Part shown: piece by piece, positions 8,836-16,235 of the stretch | Layout of the letters: each line of letters starts with the position of its first letter | Numbering within the stretch: the first letter of the stretch is position 1 | From: Bacteroides caecimuris | Lineage (GTDB): Bacteria > Bacteroidota > Bacteroidia > Bacteroidales > Bacteroidaceae | Reading direction: 5' to 3' | NCBI RefSeq assembly: GCF_001688725.2 | Contig: NZ_CP015401.2 | Coordinates: forward strand, 3,596,001 to 3,660,000 | DNA: 64,000 nucleotides | Translations under genes and position numbers: made by a program | Notes under the pieces: generated by a model | What the model saw: the letters and a program-made list of their open reading frames with translations, nothing else | Database searches by the model: none | What the model was told of the DNA's origin: nothing

Positions 8836-9624
8836 TTATATCATTATCGGATTCACTTTCATCGTTTCTAAATTAAGGAACAGCCCGTGATGTTCCAACA
8901 TCCCGTTACGGAACATCTTCCAAAGGATATTGCATCCGAGTTGTGCCAGTGTGGAGTTGATGAACAAGTCCTGCTTTTCCAACGCCTCCGCCAAGGAGCA
9001 GCTCGGTCCTGAATCCGCCTCCTTCACCCTCGCGTATTTCACGAACCGGGTAATGACCTTCAACGAATCGACAGTCTTGTACAACTCGGAAGCGGGCTGT
9101 TTTATTTTCTTGGGTATGGTTCCCAACACAACCTGACCCGTACTTTGTGTGTTCCCGAAATCCATCCAGTAAAGCGGTGTTTCGTAATCACGGTAATTCG
9201 AGGTGGGCACGGCTTTCAATACGTTCCATAAGTCAAGCCGTGACTTGATGTTGTCGGTACAGGTGACGGTGATATTCGCCATGTCATCCCGTCTGGCATC
9301 TTTCAGCACGGTCGGGAAAATATCCGGTACCGCTTTCCAGTCATTGCCGAAGAAATTGTTCACTCGGGTAATCAGGCATTGCGCCTTGTTCAGTCCAAGG
9401 TCGGAACAGCCGAAAAGCTGGCGACCGATGTTGGCATCCGTCACTATGTCCGGGTCATAAAGTGTCACGAACAATCCCGGATGTCCGAGTGCCCGCAATG
9501 TCACGTCCAGCCGTGCCAGACAGGTCAATACCTGCGAGCCGGTTCCTCCCGCGCCGATCAGGTTCACCGTGACCGGGTGCTGCGGGTTCAGCAGATAGTT
9601 ATCTATGTAGTGTACTCTTTTCAT
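8836..9624 (-). CDS. PRTRC system ThiF-family protein
   Basis: 262 residues of E1/ThiF-like fold. The nucleotide-binding loop is VNLIGAGGTGSQVLTCL (residues about 19-35), followed by LYDPDIVTDANIGRQLF, the Asp/Asn/Arg segment that contacts ATP in ThiF/MoeB proteins. A conserved TCTDNIKSR block follows. ThiF/E1 enzymes adenylate the C-terminus of small ubiquitin-like proteins; the PRTRC (ParB-related, ThiF-related cassette) version has no proven substrate. The start overlaps the end of the protein B gene by 4 nt (ATGA). It is last in the cassette operon, which starts behind the hairpin element at 12991-13140. Confidence 0.85.
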   Translation of the reverse strand: MKRVHYIDNYLLNPQHPVTVNLIGAGGTGSQVLTCLARLDVTLRALGHPGLFVTLYDPDIVTDANIGRQLFGCSDLGLNKAQCLITRVNNFFGNDWKAVPDIFPTVLKDARRDDMANITVTCTDNIKSRLDLWNVLKAVPTSNYRDYETPLYWMDFGNTQSTGQVVLGTIPKKIKQPASELYKTVDSLKVITRFVKYARVKEADSGPSCSLAEALEKQDLFINSTLAQLGCNILWKMFRNGMLEHHGLFLNLETMKVNPIMI

Positions 9625-10340
9625 TTCAATATATCTTTCAATTTCAAGTTATTCAAAGGTTTCAGTTCGTCGAGGTTGAAAGGCTTGTCCTTTGCGGCCT
9701 TTGTCACCAATATCAGGTTTGATCTGGTCGGGTTGCCCCCTCCGCCCAGGTGTGAAAACTCCGTCAGCCAGAACTTCTTCTCCCAATACTCCAACAGGTT
9801 TTTGTAGGTCAAATCTCTCGGCTTGTCTATTTTAGCGGAACCCAGACAGACATTTGCCCCTGTCACGTTGAAGAACGGTGCGGCATAAAGCTCCGTCTTT
9901 TCCGTCAGTTTCTTGTCCTTGTAAGCATATATACTCAACGAACTGCCACCTGCCACGTAAATGACTCCCGGCAGGTTGTATTTTGCATTCTCTACTTGAA
10001 GGGATTCCTTGAAAAACATCATCCGTTTCTGTGGGGAGTTGTACCAGATATACCTCTCACTGCCCTTGCGCGGGTCGCACCACAGCATATTGGGCGGAAT
10101 CCTTCCGTATGGCGTGGTGCTGTGGCTTTCGGAATAACCGCGCACCAGTTCGTTCATGAAATCCACCGTGACGGGCCGGCCTTCTCCCATCATTCCGTTA
10201 TCGTCTATATCCCTTATCTCAACAAAATAGTTGTTGTCAGAGGCATAAGAGTTGTCTTTCTCGCCTGAATAGGCAATCAACGCCGCCCTCGGATGGAGCA
10301 GCGTCCTCAATTTTTGGGTAAGTTCATTCGTTTCCAACAT
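9621..10340 (-). CDS. PRTRC system protein B
   Basis: 239 residues, matching PRTRC protein B in composition and position. Characteristic pieces are YGRIPPNMLWCDPRKGSERY, PGVIYVAGGSSLSIYAYKD and the late motif FSHLGGGGNPTR. There is no signal peptide or membrane segment, so it is cytoplasmic. It is translationally coupled to the ThiF gene (4-nt overlap) and starts 3 nt after the protein F stop, so stoichiometric expression is likely. Biochemical role is unknown; the family is defined by its co-occurrence with ThiF and other PRTRC genes on plasmids and integrative elements. Confidence 0.8.
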   Translation of the reverse strand: MLETNELTQKLRTLLHPRAALIAYSGEKDNSYASDNNYFVEIRDIDDNGMMGEGRPVTVDFMNELVRGYSESHSTTPYGRIPPNMLWCDPRKGSERYIWYNSPQKRMMFFKESLQVENAKYNLPGVIYVAGGSSLSIYAYKDKKLTEKTELYAAPFFNVTGANVCLGSAKIDKPRDLTYKNLLEYWEKKFWLTEFSHLGGGGNPTRSNLILVTKAAKDKPFNLDELKPLNNLKLKDILK

Positions 10341-10343
10341 AAT

Positions 10344-11432
10344 TCAACTGATTAAAGATATGAATTCGTCCGCCCACCGAAAGAACCGTTCCGGGTAATC
10401 GTCCATGCTGAACAGTTCTTCGGTATCGGGCGACAGGTCAAGGGCAGTCACCGGAGTGATGTCGTAGGTCTCCCTGCTACAGGAATTGTAATAGTCAACG
10501 AGATAGTCGGATACAATGTCGTTGATGTCATACACGACCCTTATCTGCTGTTGCAGGTACATCGGGTGGAAGTCCGGATTCTCCGAGTAATAGGCGTCAT
10601 AAGCGTATTGCATGATGCCCCGTGCAGGCGTCAGAAACGGGAGACCCCGTTTCATCGCATCGACCAAAGGCTGTTCAAACCCGTTTTGGGGTTCGTATGT
10701 ATCCAGTGCTTTCGGCAGGTTCTTGTAGTAGGATTTCGATTCCACCCGTTTGAGCAGCCTGCCGATTTTCCCTTCCTGATAGGAGTCCAGCAGTTTCATG
10801 CGTTCTTTCCACTCCTCCGGGTCGCTGCCGTCATCCTCCGAAAGCATTTCAAACAAAAAGTCCGATTCTTCGTAATCCACGAATGTATCAATGCCGTTTG
10901 CTTTCATCAGTTTATGGATAAAGGTAATGGCAATCCTCCTTAAAATGGGATTGAGCGATTCCAGAAACTTCACCGGGAAGTAGTACAGCGTGAAACTTCC
11001 CCACTTGTGGTATTTCCACAGCCGGAAGAAAAGCCTGCCGGCTTCCTGCTCGATGTTGACATGCAGTTCGTCACCGACAAGCGTGTTCATTTCATCGTAC
11101 AGATTGGCGATGCCTTCCCCGATACTGTTTCCTGGCATGTGTACGCCCTCCTTCTGCAATAGCAGGGAATACCTGAAATACGAATCACGCAGGAATTCGT
11201 AGTTATCCCGCGTGATTACGTTTATACTGTTGCATTCGCCGCTGTCGTAACAATCCACGGTAAGATTATTCTGTGCCAGCGGTATGAAGGCTGTGCTTAG
11301 AAAAGAATTACGGCCCCGCTTGGAGCCGCAATCCGTTCTTCCCTGTTCACGCCGTACCGTACATTCCTCCGCGTCTGGCCGATGATGAGCCTCGCCAGCT
11401 GCCTTGACTGTTGTTCGTCCAATGGTACACAT
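10344..11432 (-). CDS. PRTRC system protein F (start uncertain)
   Basis: About 362 residues using the ATG at 11432. From STAFIPLAQNNLTVDCYDSG onwards the sequence reads as a coherent acidic cytoplasmic protein (for example FFRLWKYHKWGSFTLYYFPV and a repeated DYEESDFLF/EEW character). The first about 45 codons look like a shadow of the overlapping 59-codon ORF at 11297-11476. No ATG lies between the end of that ORF and the conserved region. Either the gene starts at 11432 with an overlapping partner, or a -1 shift near 11300 joins the two frames. Family assignment rests on position between proteins C and B; role unknown. Confidence 0.65.
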   Translation of the reverse strand: MCTIGRTTVKAAGEAHHRPDAEECTVRREQGRTDCGSKRGRNSFLSTAFIPLAQNNLTVDCYDSGECNSINVITRDNYEFLRDSYFRYSLLLQKEGVHMPGNSIGEGIANLYDEMNTLVGDELHVNIEQEAGRLFFRLWKYHKWGSFTLYYFPVKFLESLNPILRRIAITFIHKLMKANGIDTFVDYEESDFLFEMLSEDDGSDPEEWKERMKLLDSYQEGKIGRLLKRVESKSYYKNLPKALDTYEPQNGFEQPLVDAMKRGLPFLTPARGIMQYAYDAYYSENPDFHPMYLQQQIRVVYDINDIVSDYLVDYYNSCSRETYDITPVTALDLSPDTEELFSMDDYPERFFRWADEFISLIS

Positions 11433-11476
11433 GGTTTCCTTTTCTTGTTGTTCTTTTTCTTTCGTTCCTTCTTCAT
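11297..11476 (-). CDS. Small basic ORF (59 residues) overlapping the PRTRC F start
   Basis: An ATG 6 nt after the protein C stop opens a 59-codon frame: MKKERKKKNNKKRKPCVPLD, then a helical ARLIIGQTRRNVRYGVNREE segment, ending APSGAVILF. It looks more protein-like than the same DNA read in the protein F frame. It could be a real small basic cassette protein, or the true N-terminus of protein F if a frameshift occurs before the TAA at 11297-11299. No similarity to a known family is claimed. Confidence 0.45.
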   Translation of the reverse strand: MKKERKKKNNKKRKPCVPLDEQQSRQLARLIIGQTRRNVRYGVNREERIAAPSGAVILF

Positions 11477-11481
11477 GCTTC

Positions 11482-11703
11482 CTATCCTTTGGTCCCGATG
11501 GTGGTCTTGAACTCGTACACGGCTTTGTCGTCCTTGATGACCGGTCCATGTACCGTTGCCGTTGTCAGCTCCGGGTAGAAGTTGGAGTAATAGCTCATGA
11601 CCATTTCGGGGCTGTCCGACGGGTTGGGATCATCGAGCGTTACCATTCCGCTGCCTTTCTTGAATGTGAATGAGCGTGCCATTCCTGTTACTTCGAGTGC
11701 CAT
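11482..11703 (-). CDS. PRTRC system protein C
   Basis: 73 residues from the ATG at 11703 (MALEVTGMARSFTFKKGSGM), which lies 4 nt after the protein E stop. The in-frame ATG at 11733 would overlap protein E by 26 nt. The body, DDPNPSDSPEMVMSYYSNFYPELTTATV, closely fits the short PRTRC C family: MVMSYYSNFYPELTTA is its hallmark and the length is typical. Its size and beta-rich pattern are compatible with a small ubiquitin-like partner of the ThiF protein, but that is inference. Confidence 0.8.
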   Translation of the reverse strand: MALEVTGMARSFTFKKGSGMVTLDDPNPSDSPEMVMSYYSNFYPELTTATVHGPVIKDDKAVYEFKTTIGTKG

Positions 11704-11707
11704 AATC

Positions 11708-12688
11708 TTATACTGCTTGATATTGTGAGACATGATTTTCTAACATGGACTGCGGAAAATCGGGATATTCCTCGTAATCCTCCGGACGGTAATTGGGTTC
11801 ATCCTCTCCGGCGTGATAATGTGGGGAGAGTTCTTCAGGGTGCTGTACCGGCTCCTGCCAATGTGTCCCATGGTATCCCCCGTGTGCGGGTTGTGGAGCC
11901 TGTTGCGGTACTGGCTGCTGTCCCATATAGGGTTGCGGTTGTGGCTGGGCGTAATATTGTGCCGGTCCCTGCGGCGGTTGTTGCGGTGGCCACATTGTCT
12001 GCTGTTGCTGAGGATTGGCTGCCGGTCTCTGCTGTCCGCCAGGAGCCTGAGCCGCCATCGGTCTCTGTGCCTGCGGTTGCTGAGGATACTGTGGAGCCTG
12101 CCGCGGTTGTTGGACTGGTGCGGCTGCCGGTTGTGCCTGCGGCTGTTGTGGCTGCGGAGCCGGTTCTTCCATCAGTTCAAACAGACTGCCCTTGTTCATC
12201 GCCTTTGTCTGTTCCGCCACCATCTCGTCAATCTTCTTCTGGTCCTGCGGTTTGGCGTAAAGACGTGCCTGTCCGAGTGCGGTAACCGCCTCCTTGTGGT
12301 TCTTGGCAGCGATCAGTTCCTCCGCTTTCTTGAAATGTTTCTCGTACTTCTCCCGCTTCTCCTTTTCCTCCTTCGTCTCCTTCGCTTTGGTCTCCTTTGC
12401 CGCCTTGCTCTCGGACGCTGCCTTCTCAGCCTGCGCCTCGAACTGCGCCATGTTGGAAATCAGTCCGGTAGTCTTCTGTATAGGACGTGCTACGGCTTGT
12501 AGGAAGCCTGCGTCCAGTTCCTGCGGATGCCCGCTGACGGTCAGTGGTACGAGGTGGTTCTGGGCTTCGTCCTTCAGCCCGTTCGACTTCGGCAGTAAGG
12601 ATACTGTCAGTTGTCCGTTCGCTTTGCGGATGACAAGCGTGAGATCCACGCCTTCGGTCATCATCTGGTGGATTGCTGTAAAAAACAT
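11708..12688 (-). CDS. PRTRC system protein E
   Basis: 326 residues in three parts. The N-terminal conserved domain (about 1-80) includes FFTAIHQMMTEGVDLTLVIR and LVPLTVSGHPQELDAGF. A charged coiled-coil stretch (about 85-150) is rich in Lys/Glu (ETKAKETKEEKEKREKYEKH). A long Pro/Gln-rich low-complexity tail runs from about 175 to 300, with an acidic end (GEDEPNYRPEDYEEYPDF). This is the arrangement of PRTRC E. The tail is the most extreme low-complexity coding stretch in the window and may be a flexible linker or scaffold. Confidence 0.8.
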   Translation of the reverse strand: MFFTAIHQMMTEGVDLTLVIRKANGQLTVSLLPKSNGLKDEAQNHLVPLTVSGHPQELDAGFLQAVARPIQKTTGLISNMAQFEAQAEKAASESKAAKETKAKETKEEKEKREKYEKHFKKAEELIAAKNHKEAVTALGQARLYAKPQDQKKIDEMVAEQTKAMNKGSLFELMEEPAPQPQQPQAQPAAAPVQQPRQAPQYPQQPQAQRPMAAQAPGGQQRPAANPQQQQTMWPPQQPPQGPAQYYAQPQPQPYMGQQPVPQQAPQPAHGGYHGTHWQEPVQHPEELSPHYHAGEDEPNYRPEDYEEYPDFPQSMLENHVSQYQAV

Positions 12689-12719
12689 AATTTGATGTAT
12701 TAAAAGTTATTACTGGGTT

Positions 12720-12941
12720 TTATTCTTCACTGAACAGTTTGGCCAGCAGCCTGTTCCTGTCGGGATGGCGGCTGATTTCCAGAATCGGGTTCAACAGGGT
12801 GGAGATGTGTACCGGCCCTGTCGTCCCCCGTGGCGGGAACTTGACGGCAGGTTCGGGTTCCACCGTCCTTTTTCTTCTCGTTACCGGCATGGGCATCCTC
12901 ATGGGAGCCGGCGGTGCGCTTGTTGCAAATGCTTGGTTCAT
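12720..12941 (-). CDS. Conserved PRTRC-associated small protein, 73 residues
   Basis: The first gene of the PRTRC operon, directly behind the hairpin element at 12991-13140. The N-terminus is Pro/Met-rich (SAPPAPMRMPMPVTRRKRTV) and the C-terminus conserved-looking (LNPILEISRHPDRNRLLAKL, then FSEE). No membrane segment or catalytic motif is visible. The stop is 32 nt from the protein E start. The ATG at 12941 follows an A-rich leader typical of Bacteroides translation starts. Function unknown. Confidence 0.6.
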   Translation of the reverse strand: MNQAFATSAPPAPMRMPMPVTRRKRTVEPEPAVKFPPRGTTGPVHISTLLNPILEISRHPDRNRLLAKLFSEE

Positions 12942-12990
12942 GTCTCTTTATTTTTTTTAATTGTGAATATTCGGGCTTTGGCAGCCCGTG

Positions 12991-13140
12991 AACTACAAGG
13001 GCCCGACGGCAGATGCCTTCGGTAAGGCAAGGTTTTCGGGAAAAATACCGCAAGCCTCCGGCGAGGATGATTTTTTCCGAAACCGCAAGGCTTGACCTTG
13101 CCGTCCGAACAAAGGCATTTGCCAACTTTGCCCGGTAGTT
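12991..13140 (-). promoter_or_regulatory. Long palindrome A: predicted ssDNA promoter for the PRTRC operon
   Basis: Copy A of the repeated element. Outer stem AACTAC (12991-12996)/GTAGTT (13135-13140), then GGGC/GCCC. A mismatched bubble holds CAACTTTG (13123-13130), one base off the -7 consensus. Next come a stem ATGCCTT/AAGGCAT and the conserved GCAAGGT/ACCTTGC stem. The TTG at 13098-13100 lies 22 nt before the -7-like box. The cap contains AAATACCG and GAGGATGATTT. Folded plus-strand DNA would template minus-sense RNA running into the ATG at 12941, about 49 nt past the stem base. Confidence 0.6.
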
Positions 13141-13308
13141 TCCGGTATGCCAAGTCTGTGTTTTCATCCCTTTTCCTTTTATTCCTGTCGTTATGGTTTC
13201 CGGTTCCACAGAGGGCGGAAAACAAAAAGAGCCGTCCCGGAAGACAGCTCTGTTCTGTAAGGTTCCACTTGATTTTGTATGGCAGTTATGTTTCATGGTC
13301 AAATATTG

Positions 13309-13545
13309 TCAGGATACCAGAAAACTGAGTATGCAGAAAAGTATGGCCGCAGCCACCAGAAGGCAAGCTATCCGGTACAGGAACCTGAAGAATCCCCTAA
13401 AACACACGATGGCTACCGCAGCCCACACGGGGGATATGCCCCGTGTGTACATATAACTGAACACGATGAAGGCTGCAAAGCCCAATGCGATGGTCCGTAC
13501 CCATCTGTTCGCTTGAATCTTGTCGATATATTCCCTTGTTTTCAT
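13309..13545 (-). CDS. Small two-to-three-helix membrane protein
   Basis: 78 residues: a short charged N-terminus (MKTREYIDKIQANRWVR), then hydrophobic helices (TIALGFAAFIVFSYMYTR, VWAAVAIVCFRGFFRFLY, IACLLVAAAILFCILSFL). It is the only gene between hairpin elements B and A, so it is a single-gene unit. The stop is 168 nt upstream of element A. No family recognised. Its placement behind an ssDNA-promoter-like element makes a role in early establishment, such as entry exclusion or envelope protection, worth testing, but nothing in the sequence proves it. Confidence 0.55.
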   Translation of the reverse strand: MKTREYIDKIQANRWVRTIALGFAAFIVFSYMYTRGISPVWAAVAIVCFRGFFRFLYRIACLLVAAAILFCILSFLVS

Positions 13546-13577
13546 GACATTCCGGTATTAACGGGTGAAACAGTCTT

Positions 13578-13733
13578 TTCCAATTTCAAGGGCCGGGATG
13601 CGTACCGCCTCCACAGGCAAGGTTTTCGGAGGAAAATACCGGAGCGGCGCGAGGATGATTTTCCCCGAAACCCGGAGGGCCTGACCTTGCCGGTGGAAAA
13701 AGGCGGTGCGCTACCTTTGCCCGCGAATTGGAA
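13578..13733 (-). promoter_or_regulatory. Long palindrome B: predicted ssDNA promoter for the small membrane protein
   Basis: Copy B. Outer stem TTCCAATTTC (13578-13587)/GAATTGGAA (13725-13733), then GGGC/GCCC. The bubble contains a perfect -7 box TACCTTTG (13712-13719). Next come CCGCCT/AGGCGG and GCAAGGT/ACCTTGC. The TTG at 13687-13689 is 22 nt before the box. The cap carries AAATACCG and GAGGATGATTT. The stem base is 32 nt from the ATG at 13545. The element fits tightly between the topoisomerase stop (13742) and the membrane protein start. Confidence 0.62.
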
Positions 13734-13741
13734 TGACGGTG

Positions 13742-15838
13742 TTATTTTTTCTTTCCGTTCCCGGTTTTCGGGAACGAGAATACCGTGTTGTATTCCGCAT
13801 CGAAGGTGACGGCGGCATCGAACGGTACACCTTTCTTTCCCTTGAACCCCTTGATGAGTCTGGTGGTGCCGGAGGAGAAAAGCTGTTCCATGTGGGTGTC
13901 GGTCAGTTCCTTGTTCAGAATACGGCGGAACACCAGCAGCCCGCACCCGTCATGGTCGCACCTGGCCACTTTGGAACGGAGGATGATTTTTCCCGTCTTG
14001 CACTTGGGGCAGGTGAATGCCCTTTCCTGCATCGCCGGAAAATCCAGACGCAGGATCTCTTCGGTTGCCCTGCGGGTGTAATCCAGGATGGACTGCATGA
14101 AGGTTTCCGTATCGAGGGTATGCCTCTCCACCTGCGCCAGGGTCTTCTCCCAGCTTCCCGTCAGTTCCACGTCCGCCACACGCATGTCCTTCACCGCCTC
14201 ATAGATATACATCCCTTTTTCGGTCGGGATGATGCTTTTGCCGGAGCGGGCGATATAGTCACGTTTGATAAGGGTGGTAATGATGGCGGCACGGGTGGCG
14301 GGTGTGCCTATGCCCAATTCCTTGATAGCCTCCTTTGCCTGTTCGTCCGTGATGTTTTTCCCGCAGGTCTCCATCGCCGCCAGCAGGGTGGCCTCCGTGT
14401 ACAGCGGCTTGGGTAGGGTCTTCTTCTGCGCCATCCCGTGTCCCATGACCGGAACAGTCTCGCCTTCGGCAAACTCCGCCGTCCCCCCGTCACGTTCCGG
14501 CTCGTCCTTCTCCCTGTCCTCCTTTCTGGCGAACACGCCGCGCCAGCCCGGTCTGACAATGGAGGAAGAGCGGGAACGGAACGCCATTCCCTCGCAGGCA
14601 CATTCCATGACCAAAAGTTCCTTCTCGCAGGGTGGCGAGAATGCTTCCAGCATCCTTCCGGCTATCAGGGTGTAAACGGTAGATTCCGCCTCGGACAACC
14701 CTTCGGGTGAAATGCCCGTGATAATCAGGGCATGGTGGTCGGTCACTTTCGTGTCATCCACGCTGCGGGTATTCAGATCGGACATGTCGAAAGACTGTCC
14801 GTATTCCCTGAATTCCGGCATGGAAACCACTTTTCCCAGCAAGGAAGGAATGTGCCGCATGACATCCTCCGGGATATGGCGGCTTCCCGTCCTCGGATAA
14901 GAAATAAGCTTCTTTTCATACAAGGATTGGGCGATGGAGAGGGTCTTCTCCGCTGTCAGGTCATAATGGACGTTGCAATCTTTCTGGAGCGTGGTCAGGT
15001 CGTACAGAAGCGGGGCCTGTTGGAAAGTCCTCTTGTGTTCCGACCCAGTGACTGTCGCCACAGAACCGGAAGTGATTTTCCGGTATGCCGCCTCTGCCGC
15101 ATCCTTTTCCTTGAACTCTTCCGTGTGGATGAACATGCGGTGCGCGTCCTGCCGTTTCAGCGTGAGGTGCAGCTGCCAGTAAGGGGTGGAGACGAAATTC
15201 CGGTTCTCCTTGAAGCGGGCACAGACCATGGCGAGCGTCGGGGTCTGTACACGTCCTATGGAGTTGTTCGCCGAGCCGGAGGCTACCGCCAGGGCACGGC
15301 TCGCGTTCATGCCCACCAGCCAGTCCGCCTTTGCCCGGCAGTCGGCGGCGGCATACAGGCTGTCGTAGTCGCTGCCGTCCCGGAGGTTCGCCAAACCCTC
15401 GCGGATGGCCTCGTCGGTGAGAGAGGAGATCCACAGGCGTTTGAACGGTTTGGTATAGCCTAAGTAGGAATATATCCAGCGGAAGATAAGTTCCCCTTCA
15501 CGGGCACAGTCGGTAGCCACGATGATGCTGTCGCACCGGTCGAACACGCTGTCGATGATTTTCAGTTGTTTGGCGGCGGCGATGTCCGTCACCATCCCTT
15601 TGTCCGTCCTGACCTGGCGGGACACCAGACGGAACGGGTCCGGCAGCATCGGGAGGTTTTCGGCGGAGGTTTTCGTGTAGCCATACGCACCGGGCATGGC
15701 GAGCGACACCAGGTGTCCCAACGCCCACGTGACCATATACCCGTTACCTGTACAGTAGCCGTCTTTCTTGTCGGTAGCCCCGACCACACGGGCTATATCC
15801 ATGCCGACACTCGGTTTTTCTGCAATGATTGCTTTCAT
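13742..15838 (-). CDS. topB: Type IA DNA topoisomerase (TopB/topoisomerase III type)
   Basis: 698 residues from the ATG at 15838 (MKAIIAEKPSVGMDIARVVG); an upstream in-frame start at 15904 adds 22 unlikely residues. The N-terminal Toprim domain has the EKPS Glu and the Asp pair in ATDCAREGELIFRW. The active-site region has KLISYPRTGSRHIPEDV with the catalytic Tyr. A C-terminal zinc-ribbon-like module (CPKCKTGKII, CDHDGCGLLVF) ends the protein. The enzyme relaxes or decatenates single-stranded regions in DNA and is a common accessory gene on Bacteroidales conjugative transposons, probably aiding processing of transferred DNA. It follows the DUF4099 gene. Confidence 0.9.
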   Translation of the reverse strand: MKAIIAEKPSVGMDIARVVGATDKKDGYCTGNGYMVTWALGHLVSLAMPGAYGYTKTSAENLPMLPDPFRLVSRQVRTDKGMVTDIAAAKQLKIIDSVFDRCDSIIVATDCAREGELIFRWIYSYLGYTKPFKRLWISSLTDEAIREGLANLRDGSDYDSLYAAADCRAKADWLVGMNASRALAVASGSANNSIGRVQTPTLAMVCARFKENRNFVSTPYWQLHLTLKRQDAHRMFIHTEEFKEKDAAEAAYRKITSGSVATVTGSEHKRTFQQAPLLYDLTTLQKDCNVHYDLTAEKTLSIAQSLYEKKLISYPRTGSRHIPEDVMRHIPSLLGKVVSMPEFREYGQSFDMSDLNTRSVDDTKVTDHHALIITGISPEGLSEAESTVYTLIAGRMLEAFSPPCEKELLVMECACEGMAFRSRSSSIVRPGWRGVFARKEDREKDEPERDGGTAEFAEGETVPVMGHGMAQKKTLPKPLYTEATLLAAMETCGKNITDEQAKEAIKELGIGTPATRAAIITTLIKRDYIARSGKSIIPTEKGMYIYEAVKDMRVADVELTGSWEKTLAQVERHTLDTETFMQSILDYTRRATEEILRLDFPAMQERAFTCPKCKTGKIILRSKVARCDHDGCGLLVFRRILNKELTDTHMEQLFSSGTTRLIKGFKGKKGVPFDAAVTFDAEYNTVFSFPKTGNGKKK

Positions 15839-15934
15839 GTTCGGATAAAATTTAAGCCGTTCCCCGCTACCGGAACCGGAAAACGGGAAACGGCGGTTTG
15901 ACATTTTTTACTTGTTATAATGGATGAGCGTTTG

Positions 15935-16219
15935 TCAGGCCACCGGCTTGACACCGAGGATTTCAATCAGTGCCCCGTCGTCCTTGCGCACCAGTTGCAG
16001 GGTGGCGTCCATCACCACGTCCACGCCCAGCAGCACGAGGCTGAGTGACATCACTCCTGTCTTTTCTCCCTTGAGCAACGTATCAAGTTCCCCCGACATT
16101 TCCAGCTCGTCCTTCAGGATCCCGATTCCCGCGAGTTCTTCCCAGTTCACGTCTTCCGCCTTGAATGGCGTGTTGTTTTTATTGTTTACGTTCATATTTC
16201 TGTTTTTTTGATTTGACAT
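15935..16219 (-). CDS. DUF4099 family protein
   Basis: 94 residues. The core, VNWEELAGIGILKDELEMSG through LLKGEKTGVMSLSLVLLGVD, is the DUF4099 pattern. The same module appears inside the adjacent 589-residue protein (MINWEELKNFGLSREYLMER), so the two are paralogous at this domain. No catalytic motif is visible. It lies 16 nt after the DUF3945 gene and about 96 nt ahead of the topoisomerase start, in one transcription unit. Role unknown; recurrent next to topoisomerase genes in Bacteroidales elements. Confidence 0.75.
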   Translation of the reverse strand: MSNQKNRNMNVNNKNNTPFKAEDVNWEELAGIGILKDELEMSGELDTLLKGEKTGVMSLSLVLLGVDVVMDATLQLVRKDDGALIEILGVKPVA

Positions 16220-16235
16220 TCATTCTGATTCACGC

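Noticed and set aside
12727..13302. 191-residue minus-strand ORF through hairpin A
   Set aside because: It runs through the palindrome and over the 73-residue gene in another frame, with a low-complexity basic translation.
13712..13719. TACCTTTG boxes on the plus strand as ordinary duplex promoters pointing right
   Set aside because: They would transcribe antisense into the ends of minus-strand genes at every copy, while the downstream genes would lack a promoter; the ssDNA reading explains orientation and bubble.
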